Positions 33,758 through 47,379 of a stretch of 64,000 bases of DNA are shown in pieces. The notes under the pieces are model-generated. The model worked only from the letters and a program-made list of their open reading frames with translations. It was not told the DNA's origin and ran no database searches. The position numbers were made by a program, and so were the translations under genes. Numbering within the stretch: the stretch's first letter is position 1; each line of letters opens with the position of its first letter. The stretch lies in NCBI GenBank assembly GCA_022835595.1, contig BQUP01000001.1, positions 992,001 to 1,056,000 of the forward strand, written 5' to 3'. The stretch is from Cystobasidium ongulense (Eukaryota; Basidiomycota; Cystobasidiomycetes; Cystobasidiales; Cystobasidiaceae).

Positions 33758-34257
33758 GATTAGTTGGAGAGAATAAAAGACGAGAAGTAGTCTACATATG
33801 CATGTTTCGGTCGCGCATGGACAGCTCGATCGCCCTGCCAATTAATTGCCTTGAAGTGGTAGTGCTTGAAGTGGACATCATCTGTCCTTGCGCATATTAG
33901 ACATACATAGATGCGATGTTCTCATATCTGATTGTTACATTGCATCTGTGTATGTCTAACATGTGCAAGGATAGATGATGTATTTGAGGATACCGTAGCC
34001 TGGCGCATACATACGAAACCGTAACTAATCTTCGTATTTTGAGATGCATACTAAGATCTTCCTTCGATATTATTTCAAGAATTTGCAATCTTCAGCGCGA
34101 TAGACTGGTATCCCTGATAAAGCGCACGTTACTGTGAACCCTCTAAATTTGTTACAACATGGTACAAAGTGTAACACTTCCTGACGGAAAGTATGCAAAT
34201 CGAAGGGCCGGTGCGAAGATTCACAACGTCCATAACAAAGTAATATGATATACGCCT
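33758..34257. other. Intergenic region between OST5 and DBP3 with a long hairpin
   Basis: 500 bp with OST5 promoter and DBP3 3' UTR. Dominated by an imperfect 44-bp inverted repeat (33876-33980) described separately. Confidence 0.5.
33876..33980. repeat. Imperfect 44-bp inverted repeat with 17-nt loop
   Basis: Arm 1 is 33876-33919, arm 2 is 33937-33980, loop 33920-33936. By hand alignment 39 of 44 positions pair. Arm 1 starts CATCATCTGTCCTTGCGCAT; arm 2 ends TGCAAGGATAGATGATG. No clear target-site duplication flanks it. Could be a foldback or MITE remnant, a terminator-type hairpin for DBP3, or a small-RNA precursor. Confidence 0.8.
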
Positions 34258-36368
34258 CTAATCAAAGATGATCTTAGTAGCTTTGATGTTAGGATCAATC
34301 TCCTTGAAGTGATCTCCATAAGCCGCATGAGCTTTCTTCTTGATTGTTCCACCAAAGGCTGCAAGGGCTTCCGGTACCTCATGGCCTCCATCCTTCAGTA
34401 CACGCTGTAGTTCGCCAGAGTGGGCTTTATCGAGTTCGGTGAAGAACGTGATAGCCTGGGTGCCAGAAAAATTCCGTTAGCTCGGCCGGTGGCGGGAGAC
34501 TTCCTAAAAGACAGAGATTAAGACACACCTTTCCAGAACGTCCAGCTCTTCCCGTTCTACCAATACGATGCACGTATCCTTCGATTTCAAGAGGGAATGT
34601 GTAATTTACTGAAAGCAAAGGCGTATCAGAAGTGACCTGACCGAAGCAAAGTGATAGACGTTCTATACCACTTACTGACTAACTCCACACGAGGAATATC
34701 AAGACCTCTAGCTGCCACATCTGTTGCAACAAGAACGTTGACATTTCCAGTTTTGAAGTCTCCAAGGGCTTGTTCACGTTTATCTTGAGAAAGATCGCCT
34801 TGAATGCAGGCTACCTCATAACCTCCTCTTTCAAGGTATTGAGCTACTCTAGCAGCTTCTTTCTTATATAAAGCGAAAACGAGTACTTTATCTCTTTGAG
34901 CCCCTTTTCCAACGCCAGGACCTCCACCATTTCTAGTAGCATTAAAGCCTTCAGACCTTAACGTTTTAAGTAGAGTAAAATCCTTTTCTCTACCATCTTG
35001 TAATACTATAACTTTTTGAGCTACAGAAGCAGAAGCAGTAAGTTCATCACTTCCTACTGTAATTCTAACTGGACCATCCATGAAATCATTCGCTAATCTT
35101 CTAACGCTCATAGGCCATGTTGCTGAGAACATAGAAGTAACCCTTCCATCGATACTTGCATTTGAAGGTTTGCAGTTAGAAATGATACTTCTAATATCGT
35201 TTTCAAAACCTTTATCAAGCATTCTATCGGCTTCATCCAAGACTAGCCATGAGACGTCCGACAAGATAAGCTCGCCTTCGTTCATCAAATCGATAATTCG
35301 GCCTGGGGTACCGACTACGATCCGTGGATTCTGAGCTAAAAGCTTCTTTTGTTCCCATTTAGATGCACCACCATAGATGGTAACTACGCCGAGACCTAGC
35401 TGTTCACCGATAGCGGCGAGATTGACTTGGGTCTGAATTGCCAATTCACGGGTAGGAGCGACGATGAGTGCTGCAATAGACTTTGACTTGGGAGCGTGTG
35501 TGAGGATTTGATGAAGGATGGGTACTCCGAAAGCAAGTGTTTTGCCGGAACTGCAAGTTAAACATAGAGAAATTAGCTTTTTTTTAATTCTCGGAATAGG
35601 GTAGCACACGAAGAAGACCTACCCTGTAGAGGCGATAGCGACGCAATCACGAGGTCTGCAACCAGCTTCAGGACGTAATTGAACGCCCCAAGAAGCAGAT
35701 TGTACAATAGTAGGTTTTGCAAAAGTTTTCAAGCCAGCTTTAATACCTTCCGAAACTGGCAGATGATCAAAATCAAGAATAGGAGGATAGGTAGTTGACG
35801 AAGATGAAGGCTCATATGTGAGAGCTGATTCGGTGATAAAGTTATCTATTTCCGCTTGTGTCAGGGAAGGTATGGAAGAAGTTGCTGTCGAAGTGGTAGC
35901 TTTTTTCGATGTTCCATTTGTACTGCTTGATGGAGTAGCAGAGGCGGTAGCCGAGCCATTTGTTTCGACCTTTTGTTTGTTACCAAAGGCACCTTTAACA
36001 TCCTTCTTTCTCTTCTTCTTGGGCTTCTCTTGAGTAGTGCTGCCATTTGCAGTTCCATTCGAGGCAGCGTGATCGACAACAGGTGTAGCGACGACAGATT
36101 CTTCATTATCATCATCACCATCACCAGCTTTACGTTTCTTTGCCAACTTCTTCTCTTCTTTCTTCTTCTTCTTGTCTAGCTTCTTCTGTTCATCGTCTCC
36201 GTTCTCTACAGCAGTTGCAGACGTGCTGCTTTCAACAGCTGAAGAGATCGCAGGTGTAGAAGCAGCAGTTGTCGAAGTTTCACCACCCTCGGATGCGGCG
36301 GCAAGACGCTTCTTCTCCTTCTTCAATGCCTTCTTGGCCTGCTTTCTGGCTTGTTCTTCTGCGTCCAT
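34258..36368 (-). CDS. DBP3: DEAD-box RNA helicase, 60S ribosome biogenesis (Dbp3 type)
   Basis: ATP-dependent RNA helicase of the nucleolus, acting in pre-60S rRNA processing; 632 residues. Exons (minus): 36368-35623, 35550-34676, 34608-34529, 34455-34258. The first 160 residues are Lys-rich with [15 protein letters not shown]-like nucleolar signals. Helicase motifs in order: Q-motif region [20 protein letters not shown], Walker A ASTGSGKT (split by intron 1), [21 protein letters not shown] box [14 protein letters not shown], then [46 protein letters not shown] and [13 protein letters not shown]. The C-terminal region ([20 protein letters not shown]) fits Dbp3 rather than Dbp2. Intact, with all motifs present. 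Confidence 0.94.
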
Positions 36369-36889
36369 TGTGTATTATATTATACTAGCTCTTGCTCGTG
36401 GTATTGAACAAGCCCGTGACTTTTGCTTGATGAAAAAACCTGACTTACGGCGATTAGGAGGTGGCGACTTGCGAGATAAATTATCGGCAAGGCGTAAGGC
36501 GACTGATTTCTACAATAAAGACATGTACATTAGCCTGCACCAGTGAAGAACATCTCGATGGTAAACAGTGTCAGAGAAAGATTGCAAAGAGTGGTCTCAT
36601 GATTTTTTAGGGTGAAGTGTTTTCAATTGAAAGACACAACGAGAGAAAGGCGTTCTGGCTCCTAGCTAAGCGCAGTCTCGAGAGTATTAAGAAAGTGTAA
36701 AAACGAAAAGCTAACGAGAGGCTTGTCTAGAATAGGCGGCGCATTCAAAGGGGTAGTAGAGAAGAAGAACAAAGACCGATGAGAGATAGAAAAAGCGAGA
36801 GCGAGAGCTATCAATTTGGTAAACTGACTGTTACATCAATGCCATTTTTATATGCATCCTCTGACAATTGCGTTGATCTAATCCCACAT
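36369..36889. promoter_or_regulatory. Intergenic region DBP3/TEF1, 521 bp
   Basis: DBP3 promoter and TEF1 3' UTR. Purine-rich stretch near 36770-36810; nothing else recognised. Confidence 0.4.
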
Positions 36890-38774
<1,885 letters not shown>

Positions 38775-40168
38775 GGTGAATGAGTTTCTAGGGAGACGAG
38801 GCAGGTCAGTATGGTGTGTATGATAGAGATGGATGGACAGAGGAGGGAGAGAGTAGAGTAGAGCGAGTGCAGACCGTCCGTCCATGTCCATCGCTGATGT
38901 GGCCTGGCCCAATCGTCATGCGTCGAGCGAGGCACAGGGACGTGAGGGAGGGCAGCGAGGAGTGAAGGAGGTGCGGCGTTCTGTTCTACTCTACTCTGCT
39001 CTACTCTATATCCTCCATCCACCTTGTACGCGCTGCTACTCACTTTATGCTCGTTGACTAGAGTCAGTGCAGAAGAGGACGGAAGAGATGGCTCGCCTGG
39101 GCTCAAGCTTCAACTTTGGGGGGAAAAAAAGGGCGAGGAAGGCTCAGATTTTGTGCGCAGTGGCGTAAAGCAAAATTCAGCGGTGAGGCGGGCAATTTGG
39201 CAAATTCAGAGTGGGTTGTGGTGGCTGTAGAGTGTAGTCGTAGTTGTCCATGCTGTGTTCTACTCCAGGCTAGAGTTTTGCTCTGCTGATCTCCCTGCGT
39301 GTGGAGTGAGGGAAGCAGCTTGAACTTGCTGGACCATGCGCCCGCCACCAATGCATCCATGCACGCGCAACGCATCGTCACCATTTACAATGTAGCATCA
39401 TCATATATGATAGATGGCATGTCTATCATTCATCAGCATTATTCCACCGGTGCCTCGTTGTCAGTTACCGGGCCTGACCTGGCCTGGCCGCCACGTCAGA
39501 AGAAAAGCGTGCCTTGTCCGGTGAGGCGAGTCGGGCGGACTGACTACTGACGCGCTTGCCTGTGGATACAAGGCAATAACGACACGCTGGCAGTGAACAG
39601 TTGGCAATGGCATCACCTAAAGTGCACATGATAAAACCAAGCTTGAAATGCCCATTGTAACTCCATTTCTATTCATACACACAGCTCCCAAACACTTCTT
39701 CTATTTCAGAAAGTAGAATAGGTAGGTAGGTAGGTAGGAACTTCTTACGAGGTGACAGTAAAGTGAGGTAAAGAGGGGACTCAAACAAGTCACAAAGGTA
39801 GGATGGCAGATAGATAGGTCGACGACAAGTCGAAGGTAGAGGAGAATGGGGTTGGGATGGAAGTAGAGAGATATCCAGACGCGTTCAACGGTTGAAGATA
39901 ACATTGAATAAGGGAGGAGAGACAGCAAGGATAGGTGAGGAGTATATATGGATGGTGATAGCTGGTATAATCATCATTTCGCCAAAGATGAGCAAGGTGT
40001 ATCGTATAATCAAAGGCAAGCCAAATTGCAGGTTTCTTAAAGGAGAAGTGTCACTTAACAGTCCAGCGGATCCCTCAAATGGCACAGTGACATCCACTCT
40101 CTAGTGTGAATGACGCTATCCAGCTTTTCCAGCGATAGCATCCTGGCACATGCCTACCTAACAACAAC
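38775..40168. promoter_or_regulatory. TEF1 promoter region, 1394 bp
   Basis: Upstream of TEF1 (transcribed leftward) and downstream of the KH-protein gene. Contains a CTACT-type pyrimidine repeat (about 38978-39010), a small stem-loop (about 39405-39433) and a GGTA microsatellite near 39720. Expected to hold a strong constitutive promoter; no gene seen. Confidence 0.5.
39719..39738. repeat. (TAGG)5 microsatellite
   Basis: Five copies of TAGG in the TEF1/KH intergenic region. Confidence 0.85.
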
Positions 40169-41484
40169 TTAATTATCAGTCTGCATTTCCTGCTGTTGAT
40201 TCTGAATTCTCTTTTCCTTTTCTCCCTCGAGCTGACCATAAAGTAAAAAGAGTGCCTTTTCAAGTGCTTCTGAAGAACCAGTAATAGTAAACATTCGTTC
40301 ACCAGATTCATCATGTGCATCTTTAGCAATACTGATCTTGGCTCCTGATTGTTGTCTAATCTCATTAATCTTTAGACCTCCTCGTCCAATAATACATCCG
40401 ACCATGTCAGATGGAATCGAAATGTTTTGGGTTCTCAAATCTGGGTTCGATGGTGTTGGGACTGCTTGTGATGCTGCTGCTCCAGATGCATCTCTCATAA
40501 CTCCATTGTTCATATTGTTATTTCCATTGTTCTGATGATGATTGTTCGAGACATTGCGGTTGCCGCCTCGGTTGTTGCCGTATGGCCCACGTCCGTGCTG
40601 TTGCTGCTGCTGGAAACCTCCCTGTTGCATGGCAGCAAAGCCAGCGACAGGCATGCCAGGTACACCAGGAATACCGCCCATCATGCTCATGCCAGTGTTG
40701 GAAGCAGCGCTTCCTGGTTGGTAGAGAATATGGTTTTGTAGACGAGTAGGGTCTTGCTCGCTGACAATCTTGGCGAGTTCCTGCAGAGTGGCATCAACAG
40801 CGGGAAGACCACCCTCGATGGAAACGATACGTTCGGTAGAGTTGGGAAGCATTTCTTTAACGGTCACAATCTTGGCTCCGTGCTTGGCTTGAAGAGCTTG
40901 GATAGTAGCTCCAGCTTTACCAATGACGCTGCCCATCACTGGGTTGGCGACTAGGATTCGGAGATGGATGGGAGAAGAAATGCCGGAAGCAGCGGGACCA
41001 TTGTTCTGCGAGGATGGATTCTCGGCGATGTTCTGGAGGATGGACGAGTAGGCCTGCGAGGTTGAATAGAAGTACGGCGTCAGATCGGGACTGCTGTGAT
41101 CTAGTCTAGCATTGACAAGGGGGAAGTGGACGACCAACTCACCTTGGTAACGCCTTCGAGGGTACCAGAGACGGACAACACACGTTCAGGAACACCTTGA
41201 ACGACTTTGGAGACGCCAGCTTTGACACCAGTAGCGTCTCTGAGGTCAGCTACATTCTTTCCGGCTTTTCCAATGATGATTCCAGCTTCTTTGGACGAGA
41301 CGAGTGCTCGGAGGGTGAACTGGCCTGCAGCAGAGTTGCCTGCATTGGGGCTGGTGGAACCAGCAGCGGCATTGGAACTGCCATTGCCCTTGGAAGCAGC
41401 ATCGCCAGCATTGGTAGATGCAGCTGCAGGAGTGGGAGAGCCAGCGTCGGCTGGTGCGGGAGCAGGGACGGTATCGACGGACAT
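40169..41484 (-). CDS. Triple KH-domain RNA-binding protein (poly(C)-binding / Pbp2, Rnc1 type)
   Basis: Cytoplasmic or nuclear RNA-binding regulator of mRNA stability, translation or localisation; 408 residues. Exons (minus): 41484-41143 and 41053-40169, with an 89-nt intron. An Ala/Ser/Asn-rich N-terminus is followed by KH1 (LRALVSSKEAGIIIGKAGKN), KH2 (LRILVANPVMGSVIGKAGAT) and KH3 (ISIPSDMVGCIIGRGGLKIN); each has the GxxG loop (GKAG, GKAG, GRGG). Between KH2 and KH3 lies a Gln/Gly/Asn-rich linker (HGRGPYGNNRGGNRN). The layout matches S. pombe Rnc1, yeast Pbp2 and human PCBP/hnRNP K. Which orthologue it is cannot be settled here. Confidence 0.92.
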
Positions 41485-41582
41485 GTTGGACGGAGTTGTT
41501 GGGCGGAAGTGTTGAAGCGAGTAGAGGTGGGGTAGGGCTACTGATTGCTGTCGAGGTTGTCCTGTCAGCGGTGCCTCTCCTA

Positions 41583-41598
41583 CTCTCTCTCTCTCTCT
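41583..41598. repeat. (CT)8 dinucleotide repeat
   Basis: Sixteen-base perfect CT run about 100 bp upstream of the KH-gene start (GA on its coding strand). Confidence 0.85.
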
Positions 41599-41744
41599 GT
41601 GCTTGTCTTTGCCGCTTGCCCGCGTGCTAGACAGACTGCAGGACGACTCGACAACTCACAATAGACGAATGGGGTGGGGAGAGTGGAGCAGGTAGGATAT
41701 ACGCTGCGCTACGTTGAAGAGGAGAGGATCGAGAGCGAGTCGAG

Positions 41745-41785
41745 GGTGGTGGGTGGTGGTGGTGGTGATGAGATGGATGGATGGG
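41745..41785. repeat. GGT / GGAT simple repeats
   Basis: Runs of GGT (about 41745-41767) followed by GATG/GGAT repeats (about 41772-41785), upstream of the KH gene. Confidence 0.7.
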
Positions 41786-42399
41786 TAGGTGAAAGAAAGA
41801 CATGCAGCGAGAAAGCGAGTGCGAGTGCCTTGCTTTTTGACACGGCGCGAATTGGCATCATTCGCTGCAGGCACCGACGCAAGCTACATGCTACACCGTC
41901 ACAACAAGGCCGTCGCCATAGCTCAGTCTCGTCCCGTGCTGGTCTGTCTAGTCTTCAACGCTTGCCTGCACGCGTGTCGCCCATACGCACCCACCCGCAT
42001 AAACTGGCCGGACATTTGCTAAGTACGGCACAGGAGGCAGCAAGCACGCACATGCACGCACAAGCTGAACATGAGAGCTCTCCGACACCCATGAGGAGCC
42101 CTCTGATGTCGATGTCCTTTCATTGCTGGTCTAAGCTTGACTGTATGGTACATATATATATTGACCGCCTCATATTGGACAAGCAGCATGTCTTCGAGTC
42201 AGATCTTCGCGTGTGGATAGAACACTCGACAAGCCTACGTTGTTGCATTAGCAGGCGACTGACTAGTCCTCTCTCACTACTGCCATCTTCAGCAACCTCA
42301 CTGCAAGTGAAGAGCCATCAAGCTGAGAGCAAGCGAACGGTATATGCGTCAGCTCCAGCTAGTTCTTAGATCATCCACACCATGCAAACACAAGCCTGC

Positions 42400-45076
42400 T
42401 CACCTTCCAACGAATGTCATGATGAGCTTGCCGCGAAGTTCGACAATGTCCTCCGGAGTCAGGAAGATCAAGCTGCCTAGCTTTCTCGCTATAGAAATGG
42501 CCAACTTGGCTGCAAGGCATCAAAGTACAGTGTGTCAGTGATTGCTGACATCATGTAACCAAAATGCTAGGCCACGACTTACCATTCAATCTGCACTCTT
42601 CATCCGTTCTTCCTTCATTGACAAGCGAATAATCCACGTAACCCGGCTTGAGACAATCCAAAAGATCCAAGAAGAAGATTGCATTCTTATTATTAGAATC
42701 CTTGAAACTTCTCATAGTAGAAGATTTTCCACCCTTTTTAACAGTCTCATTCGCCCATCTGACAATATCAGAATCTGTAACTTCTTTCCCTCCTTTTGAA
42801 ATACTAGCCAATGTTTGTACTATATTACGTCTCATCAATTGCCAAACTAATCCCAGAGTTAGTGTTCTTGATCCATCTACTATATCAGCACCTTGAATAC
42901 CAACGATATGCATTCTATTAGCTTTGGCTAATTCAACCGCGTAATTTGTATTTTCGACCATCTTGAAACGCGACAAGAGTGGTTTTGGTTCTTCGCCTTC
43001 TGCTAGTTCAACTGGCTCAGCCGGAGCAGGCTTAGGCTTGGAAACGCGACGCCAGACGACAGAGCCGGGAATGACTTTATCGAAAGCTTGGAGTATGACA
43101 ACACCGTCACGCAAGTTCTCGAAGAGATCGTGTACTGGCGGGTCAACTTCGAGCGAGTTGAGCCATAGTGTGAATACACGGGCTTCACGTTCACCTTCCG
43201 CATCGAAATCTTCAATCTCAGGTCGCTCGGTTTCTTCGAGTGGTTCTAGACCTGGCCAAGTATTGAAGAGATTAGCCACAAAGGCAAGATTGAGCTTGGG
43301 GTTTCCTGCGACCATAGCTTTCGCGGTGAGGTATTTGCGGCAACCGATCTTGTCGGCATTTTGCAAGACCTGTCAAGATACTTTTTAGTCCTCTATAAAC
43401 CCGGCCCCGGCAACGATATAACTCACCTGCTCAGCCCGCTGATTGACATCTGGCGTTTGTAGCGGCGCCCTTGAACATTGATCCGGCTTAAGCTGGTTCA
43501 GAAGGACTGTGTATGCCTGAGCATCTGATACATCTCGGCTGAAATTGTTGACTCTGAGAGGAGAAGCCGTCTTAGCTTGGTATACATCTCTCTCAACCCT
43601 CTAGCAAGGAAACGTACTTCTTTTGCCAGCCTGCTGCCTTCAGATGGAAATTGACCCATCGAAGGAGGATCTGATCAGGAGGAAGACGAAGGAATTGATC
43701 TAGTGTCTCGCCATCTTCGAGTAAACGGTACAATTCAGGGTGGAGCTTGATATCGACCTTGTTCAAGAGACCTCTTCTGATGATCTGCCAAATGAGTCCG
43801 AGAACAAGATGCTCCCGTCCTTCGATGATATCTGCAGAGCCGATATTAACTACTGAACAGCCTATAGCTTTCGCTGACGAGATAACAATATTGTTGTTTT
43901 CGGTCATTTGGAAATTGTTCAAAGGTTTATTAGCAGCCGGCTGAGGCGCATTTGGCTGTGAAGGTATGCGACGATGGGTTTTGCTCGAGGGTTTATTGAG
44001 AACACGCTCATCAATAGTGTCGGGAACGGAGTCGTTGATGAGTTTGCAGAGAATCAGACCATCTAGAAGCAGACATCAGAAATGTCAACAGCAGGACTGG
44101 AAGCTGCCCTAATTTTAGATGTTTACCTCTGGTTTCATCAAAAAGCTGCATTGTATCTGTCGGTATAGGCAGCCTGTCTCCGATATCAGAGTCGCCAGCA
44201 AGCACCTGCAAGACGCGAAGGGGGCGTCAGCTGAGTTTTTAATTTCCTGAGCACTATCTAATGCTATATTACTCCATTGATGTGCCTTGTAAATTCGCTC
44301 TTTCTGTATGTACGCAAGGGCTGGAGTCAGCCACGTGCCGGTTGATTCGAGGCGATGCTCCGCCTTCTGATCGCTTTCAAGGCCAAGAGGAAACGTACTC
44401 TTCTTGATCAATAGTATGTGACGAGCTCTCTGTTGCTCCGCCGATGACAGCTCGCTTCCCTGACGCTGCGCCTTTGCCGGGAAGCATGGGTGTTTTGTGT
44501 ACTCCGCCCGCCTGTCCTTTGAGCTTCGCTACGAGGTCAACATAGTCGTCGAGTGCGACACGACCGCTGGAGAGATGCAGTGTAGAGAGTCAGTGCTGAT
44601 GGCACCTTGTGCTGCCTGCATGCTATTGCGATAGAGAATCGCAACAACGCATGCCTGCCTGCCCGGCAATCGGTCAAGCAAGGCGGCATACAGACACTTA
44701 CGTTGCATCAACCTGCACATCCTTGAGGGTTTCTCTCACTTGGTCGTAGGTGCCGACCTTGTCCTTTGCCAGCGACTCGATGACCTGCTGTCGGTCTACA
44801 GATTCCTTGCCTTCGGTGTCGAGTGCACTGCCGAGCGGCGAGCCAGATGACGAGCGTCAGTGTGGGAATGAACATGGGAAGCATGCTGATGGCCGACGGA
44901 AAGCAGGACACACTTGAAAGCTGACACCAGATGCATCTACACAGAAGCACGCAGTCAGCATGGCCTCAGGTTGCATCGTCGCTGCCAACCCGCCCGCCAG
45001 ACAGGGCTCTCCGCTTGCTCACCAGTTCCTGCTGCTCGAGCTGGGGATACTTGCGCTGAAGCTTGAAGACCTGCAT
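42400..45076 (-). CDS. SAC6: Fimbrin, actin-bundling protein
   Basis: Cross-links F-actin in patches and rings; 649 residues. Ten exons (minus): 45076-45023, 44936-44914 (23 nt), 44827-44702, 44566-44399, 44303-44273 (31 nt), 44205-44127, 44062-43618, 43553-43427, 43369-42583, 42509-42400. The N-terminal EF-hand region reads MQVFKLQRKYPQLEQQEL, ALDTEGKESVDRQQVIESLA and RVALDDYVDLVAKLKGQ. Four calponin-homology domains follow: EFTRHING with RLPIPTDTMQLFDE; NNFQMTENNNIVISSAKAIG with HLVLGLIWQIIRRGLL; RVFTLWLNSLEVDPPVHDLF with LTLGLVWQLMRRNIV; and IFFLDLLDCLKPGYVDYSLV. The end, LTPEDIVELRGKLIMTFVGR, is canonical for fimbrins. All junction phases close exactly. Confidence 0.96.
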
Positions 45077-46408
45077 GATGGCGATGTGTGGTCCAGAAGC
45101 GCGACACAGGCCAACAGAAGGGCGTTGTGCGATGTAATATGGTGAGAAGCACTCTTGTGCGTGAGCGAGCAGGCTGTCCTCGAAGAAGGCGATCGGCCAG
45201 CCAGCATGATAGGCATGGTGAGTGCAGGATAGTGGTCAGGGGAGACAAGGCATCCAGGTAGCAGCTGCTCACGCTATAGATGTAGATGGCCTGACCTTAT
45301 CCAACCTGGTCAAGGCCCTCGTTACTTGGCCAGGCGAAGCCTTCGAGCACACCGCGCCACGCACAAGCTGCTTTCGAAAGCAGCAAGACTCTTGAATCAA
45401 ACGACTTGCTGCTCAACTCGCTTCTCTCGACTGTGCTGTGACACAACATGGCGAATTGGATCCACGGTTTGGGCTGACCATTGCTGACAACTACTGTACA
45501 CCCTGGCACGCGTGTATAAACGAGGCACGTGGATGATGCGTATATGCTGGTACTGACGGGTTACTGTATCCTATGAATACACCACGATACGATGCTGGCA
45601 TTGTGTTCATAATTCAGCTTACCGGTACCACCACGAAACGCTGCTCGACGGAGCCTGCCGAAGAATGTCCCGATAACAGGACAGGCTCGGGTCGCGCAGG
45701 GCAAGATCACACGAACGTTCCCGCAAATCCGCAAGACTGGGTGCTGCGCCATTATTGACCCAAGCAGCATAACAGAACTGGGTACGAGCTAAGCTCTGGA
45801 AAAGCTCTGCCTCCTTCCTCCCTTCCAACATGTGCTAGCACAAGGGTAGTCCAGCAATCACGTTATGTTGACATCTGTCAACCCTCGAAACGTCACTGTC
45901 AGAACGACGCAGCCCCACATGCTATAATACTTCTGCACAGCGCAGCTCAAGCCATTCGCAAGACAATTGCATCAATGTCAAGCACAAGGGAAGGTTGCAC
46001 TATTGACCAAACCGCGCATTGTACAGGGCAGTCATAGCAGAGCAATAGAAGAGTAGATCTGGGTTACAAGCAACCCCACTTCTCTCGATTGCCTCTGCCG
46101 TCGACGCGTCCAGAAAGATGGCGATAATCCCTGTCAGGATTATCATCGGCACTACCGTACAATGCCACATCATCCGCCTATCTCGACAGACAGAACTTCA
46201 CCAGCAATATCACATCCGACATCCGACACAGCAGCATTCTAAGCAAGTCCTGCAAGGTGTACCAATGATAGCAGTGCAGCAGCAACAATGCTTATTACGT
46301 CTCCGTGTTTGAATACAGGCCTGTCTTAGACACTGCATTGTCCTATCGAATAGGAAAGAACGGACTTGTCCCTCAACACAAAAACAAAACTATGACCTAC
46401 TAAATTCA

Positions 46409-46448
46409 ACCCCCTCCCCCTGCCCCCTCTTCTTCCCTCCTCTACCCC
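46409..46448. promoter_or_regulatory. Pyrimidine (C/T) tract upstream of the HMG gene
   Basis: About 40 bases almost purely C and T, a common feature of fungal promoters. Role inferred. Confidence 0.4.
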
Positions 46449-46573
46449 AGGTGTAACCTTACAGTCTAAATAGAAAGTGAGCTACCGCAAGGTTACGACC
46501 CCGTATCCCACTGTGTACGTGCTCATACCTACGGTAAATGCCTAGATGAGACTCCAAGCGCCGTTTCCCACCC

Positions 46574-46601
46574 GAGCGCGGTCGCCCGTGTGGGCGCGCT
46601 C
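46574..46601. other. GC-rich two-part hairpin
   Basis: Outer stem GAGCG/CGCTC and inner stem CGCCC/GGGCG around a GTGT loop, with a 4-nt bulge on the 5' side. No gene nearby on either side, so role unknown. Confidence 0.5.
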
Positions 46602-47379
46602 ACGGATTTACCGGCTTCAATCATGGGCTGGACAAATAGCCACCCGATATGTGGTAAATTTCCCAGAAGGTTTCGGCATCCAACACGACTGGCTCGCACG
46701 GTGATTTGATTGACGCACGTTTTACAGCCACGCTTAGGATGAACATTCAAGACCATGATGTTTTGACAACAGCCTGCTGCGGTGCCACCCGTTTTGCATC
46801 CGTTGCGTCACGGCTAGAGCCAGAGGGACATCCCTCATCGTGGACATTACTCGAAGATGGATTGGACACCATCGAGGTCACTCGCTTGATTGCCTGGCAT
46901 AGGAACCACGTTGTTTATCCCGGCCTCTGTGGCTTGTGATTGGATAGGGATGATATGAATGCTTTTATCAGCCAGACGTTTGGCTCAGGGCTAGCAAATA
47001 AAGTATCGTGATTTACGGAGGTAATTAAGGGCAGCGGCATAGAGTTACCGTCAAGTGGGCTGTGACGGAAACACATGGAGGTGCTCATCTCCTTGGCGTA
47101 AGAAGTAAGAAGTCTTCCGGTCGATACACTGCTCTGCACTACTGTCCACAGTCTCTACCCCGACCATATCCCATCTGCTGTAGTTCGCGAGCTGAATTAC
47201 TCAATCAAGCAAGCCCATTCGACTGCAGCCTCGGGGGCCAATTTTTGCTCACAACAGCACCACCGGCAAAGCGGCCGTTGGGCCCCTAATTCGACCACGA
47301 GAGCTTGCTGTATCGGTATCTACGATTTTGGAACAAAGAATGAAGGTTCGTACCAGCCATACAGGATACTCAGGGGGCT

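Larger units (their letters stand above)
41485..42399. promoter_or_regulatory. Intergenic region upstream of the KH gene, 915 bp
   Basis: Contains a (CT)8 run, GGT and GGAT repeats and probable 5' UTR of the KH gene, plus the SAC6 3' UTR. A 231-codon plus-strand frame (41674-42369) is low complexity and rejected as coding. Confidence 0.45.
45077..47379. promoter_or_regulatory. Largest intergenic region, 2303 bp, between SAC6 and the HMG-box gene
   Basis: Divergent spacer holding the SAC6 promoter at left and, probably, a long upstream control region of the HMG factor at right. I found no coding exon with splice support. Notable content: a C/T-rich tract (46409-46448) and a GC-rich hairpin (46574-46601). 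An ACAAAG core occurs about 45 bp before the HMG-gene ATG (near 47333), which is of the kind HMG factors bind. Confidence 0.5.

Noticed and set aside
41674-42369. 231-codon plus-strand ORF between the KH gene and SAC6
   Set aside because: Built on GGT/GGAT simple repeats and lacks any conserved segment; likely non-coding leader of the KH gene on the other strand.
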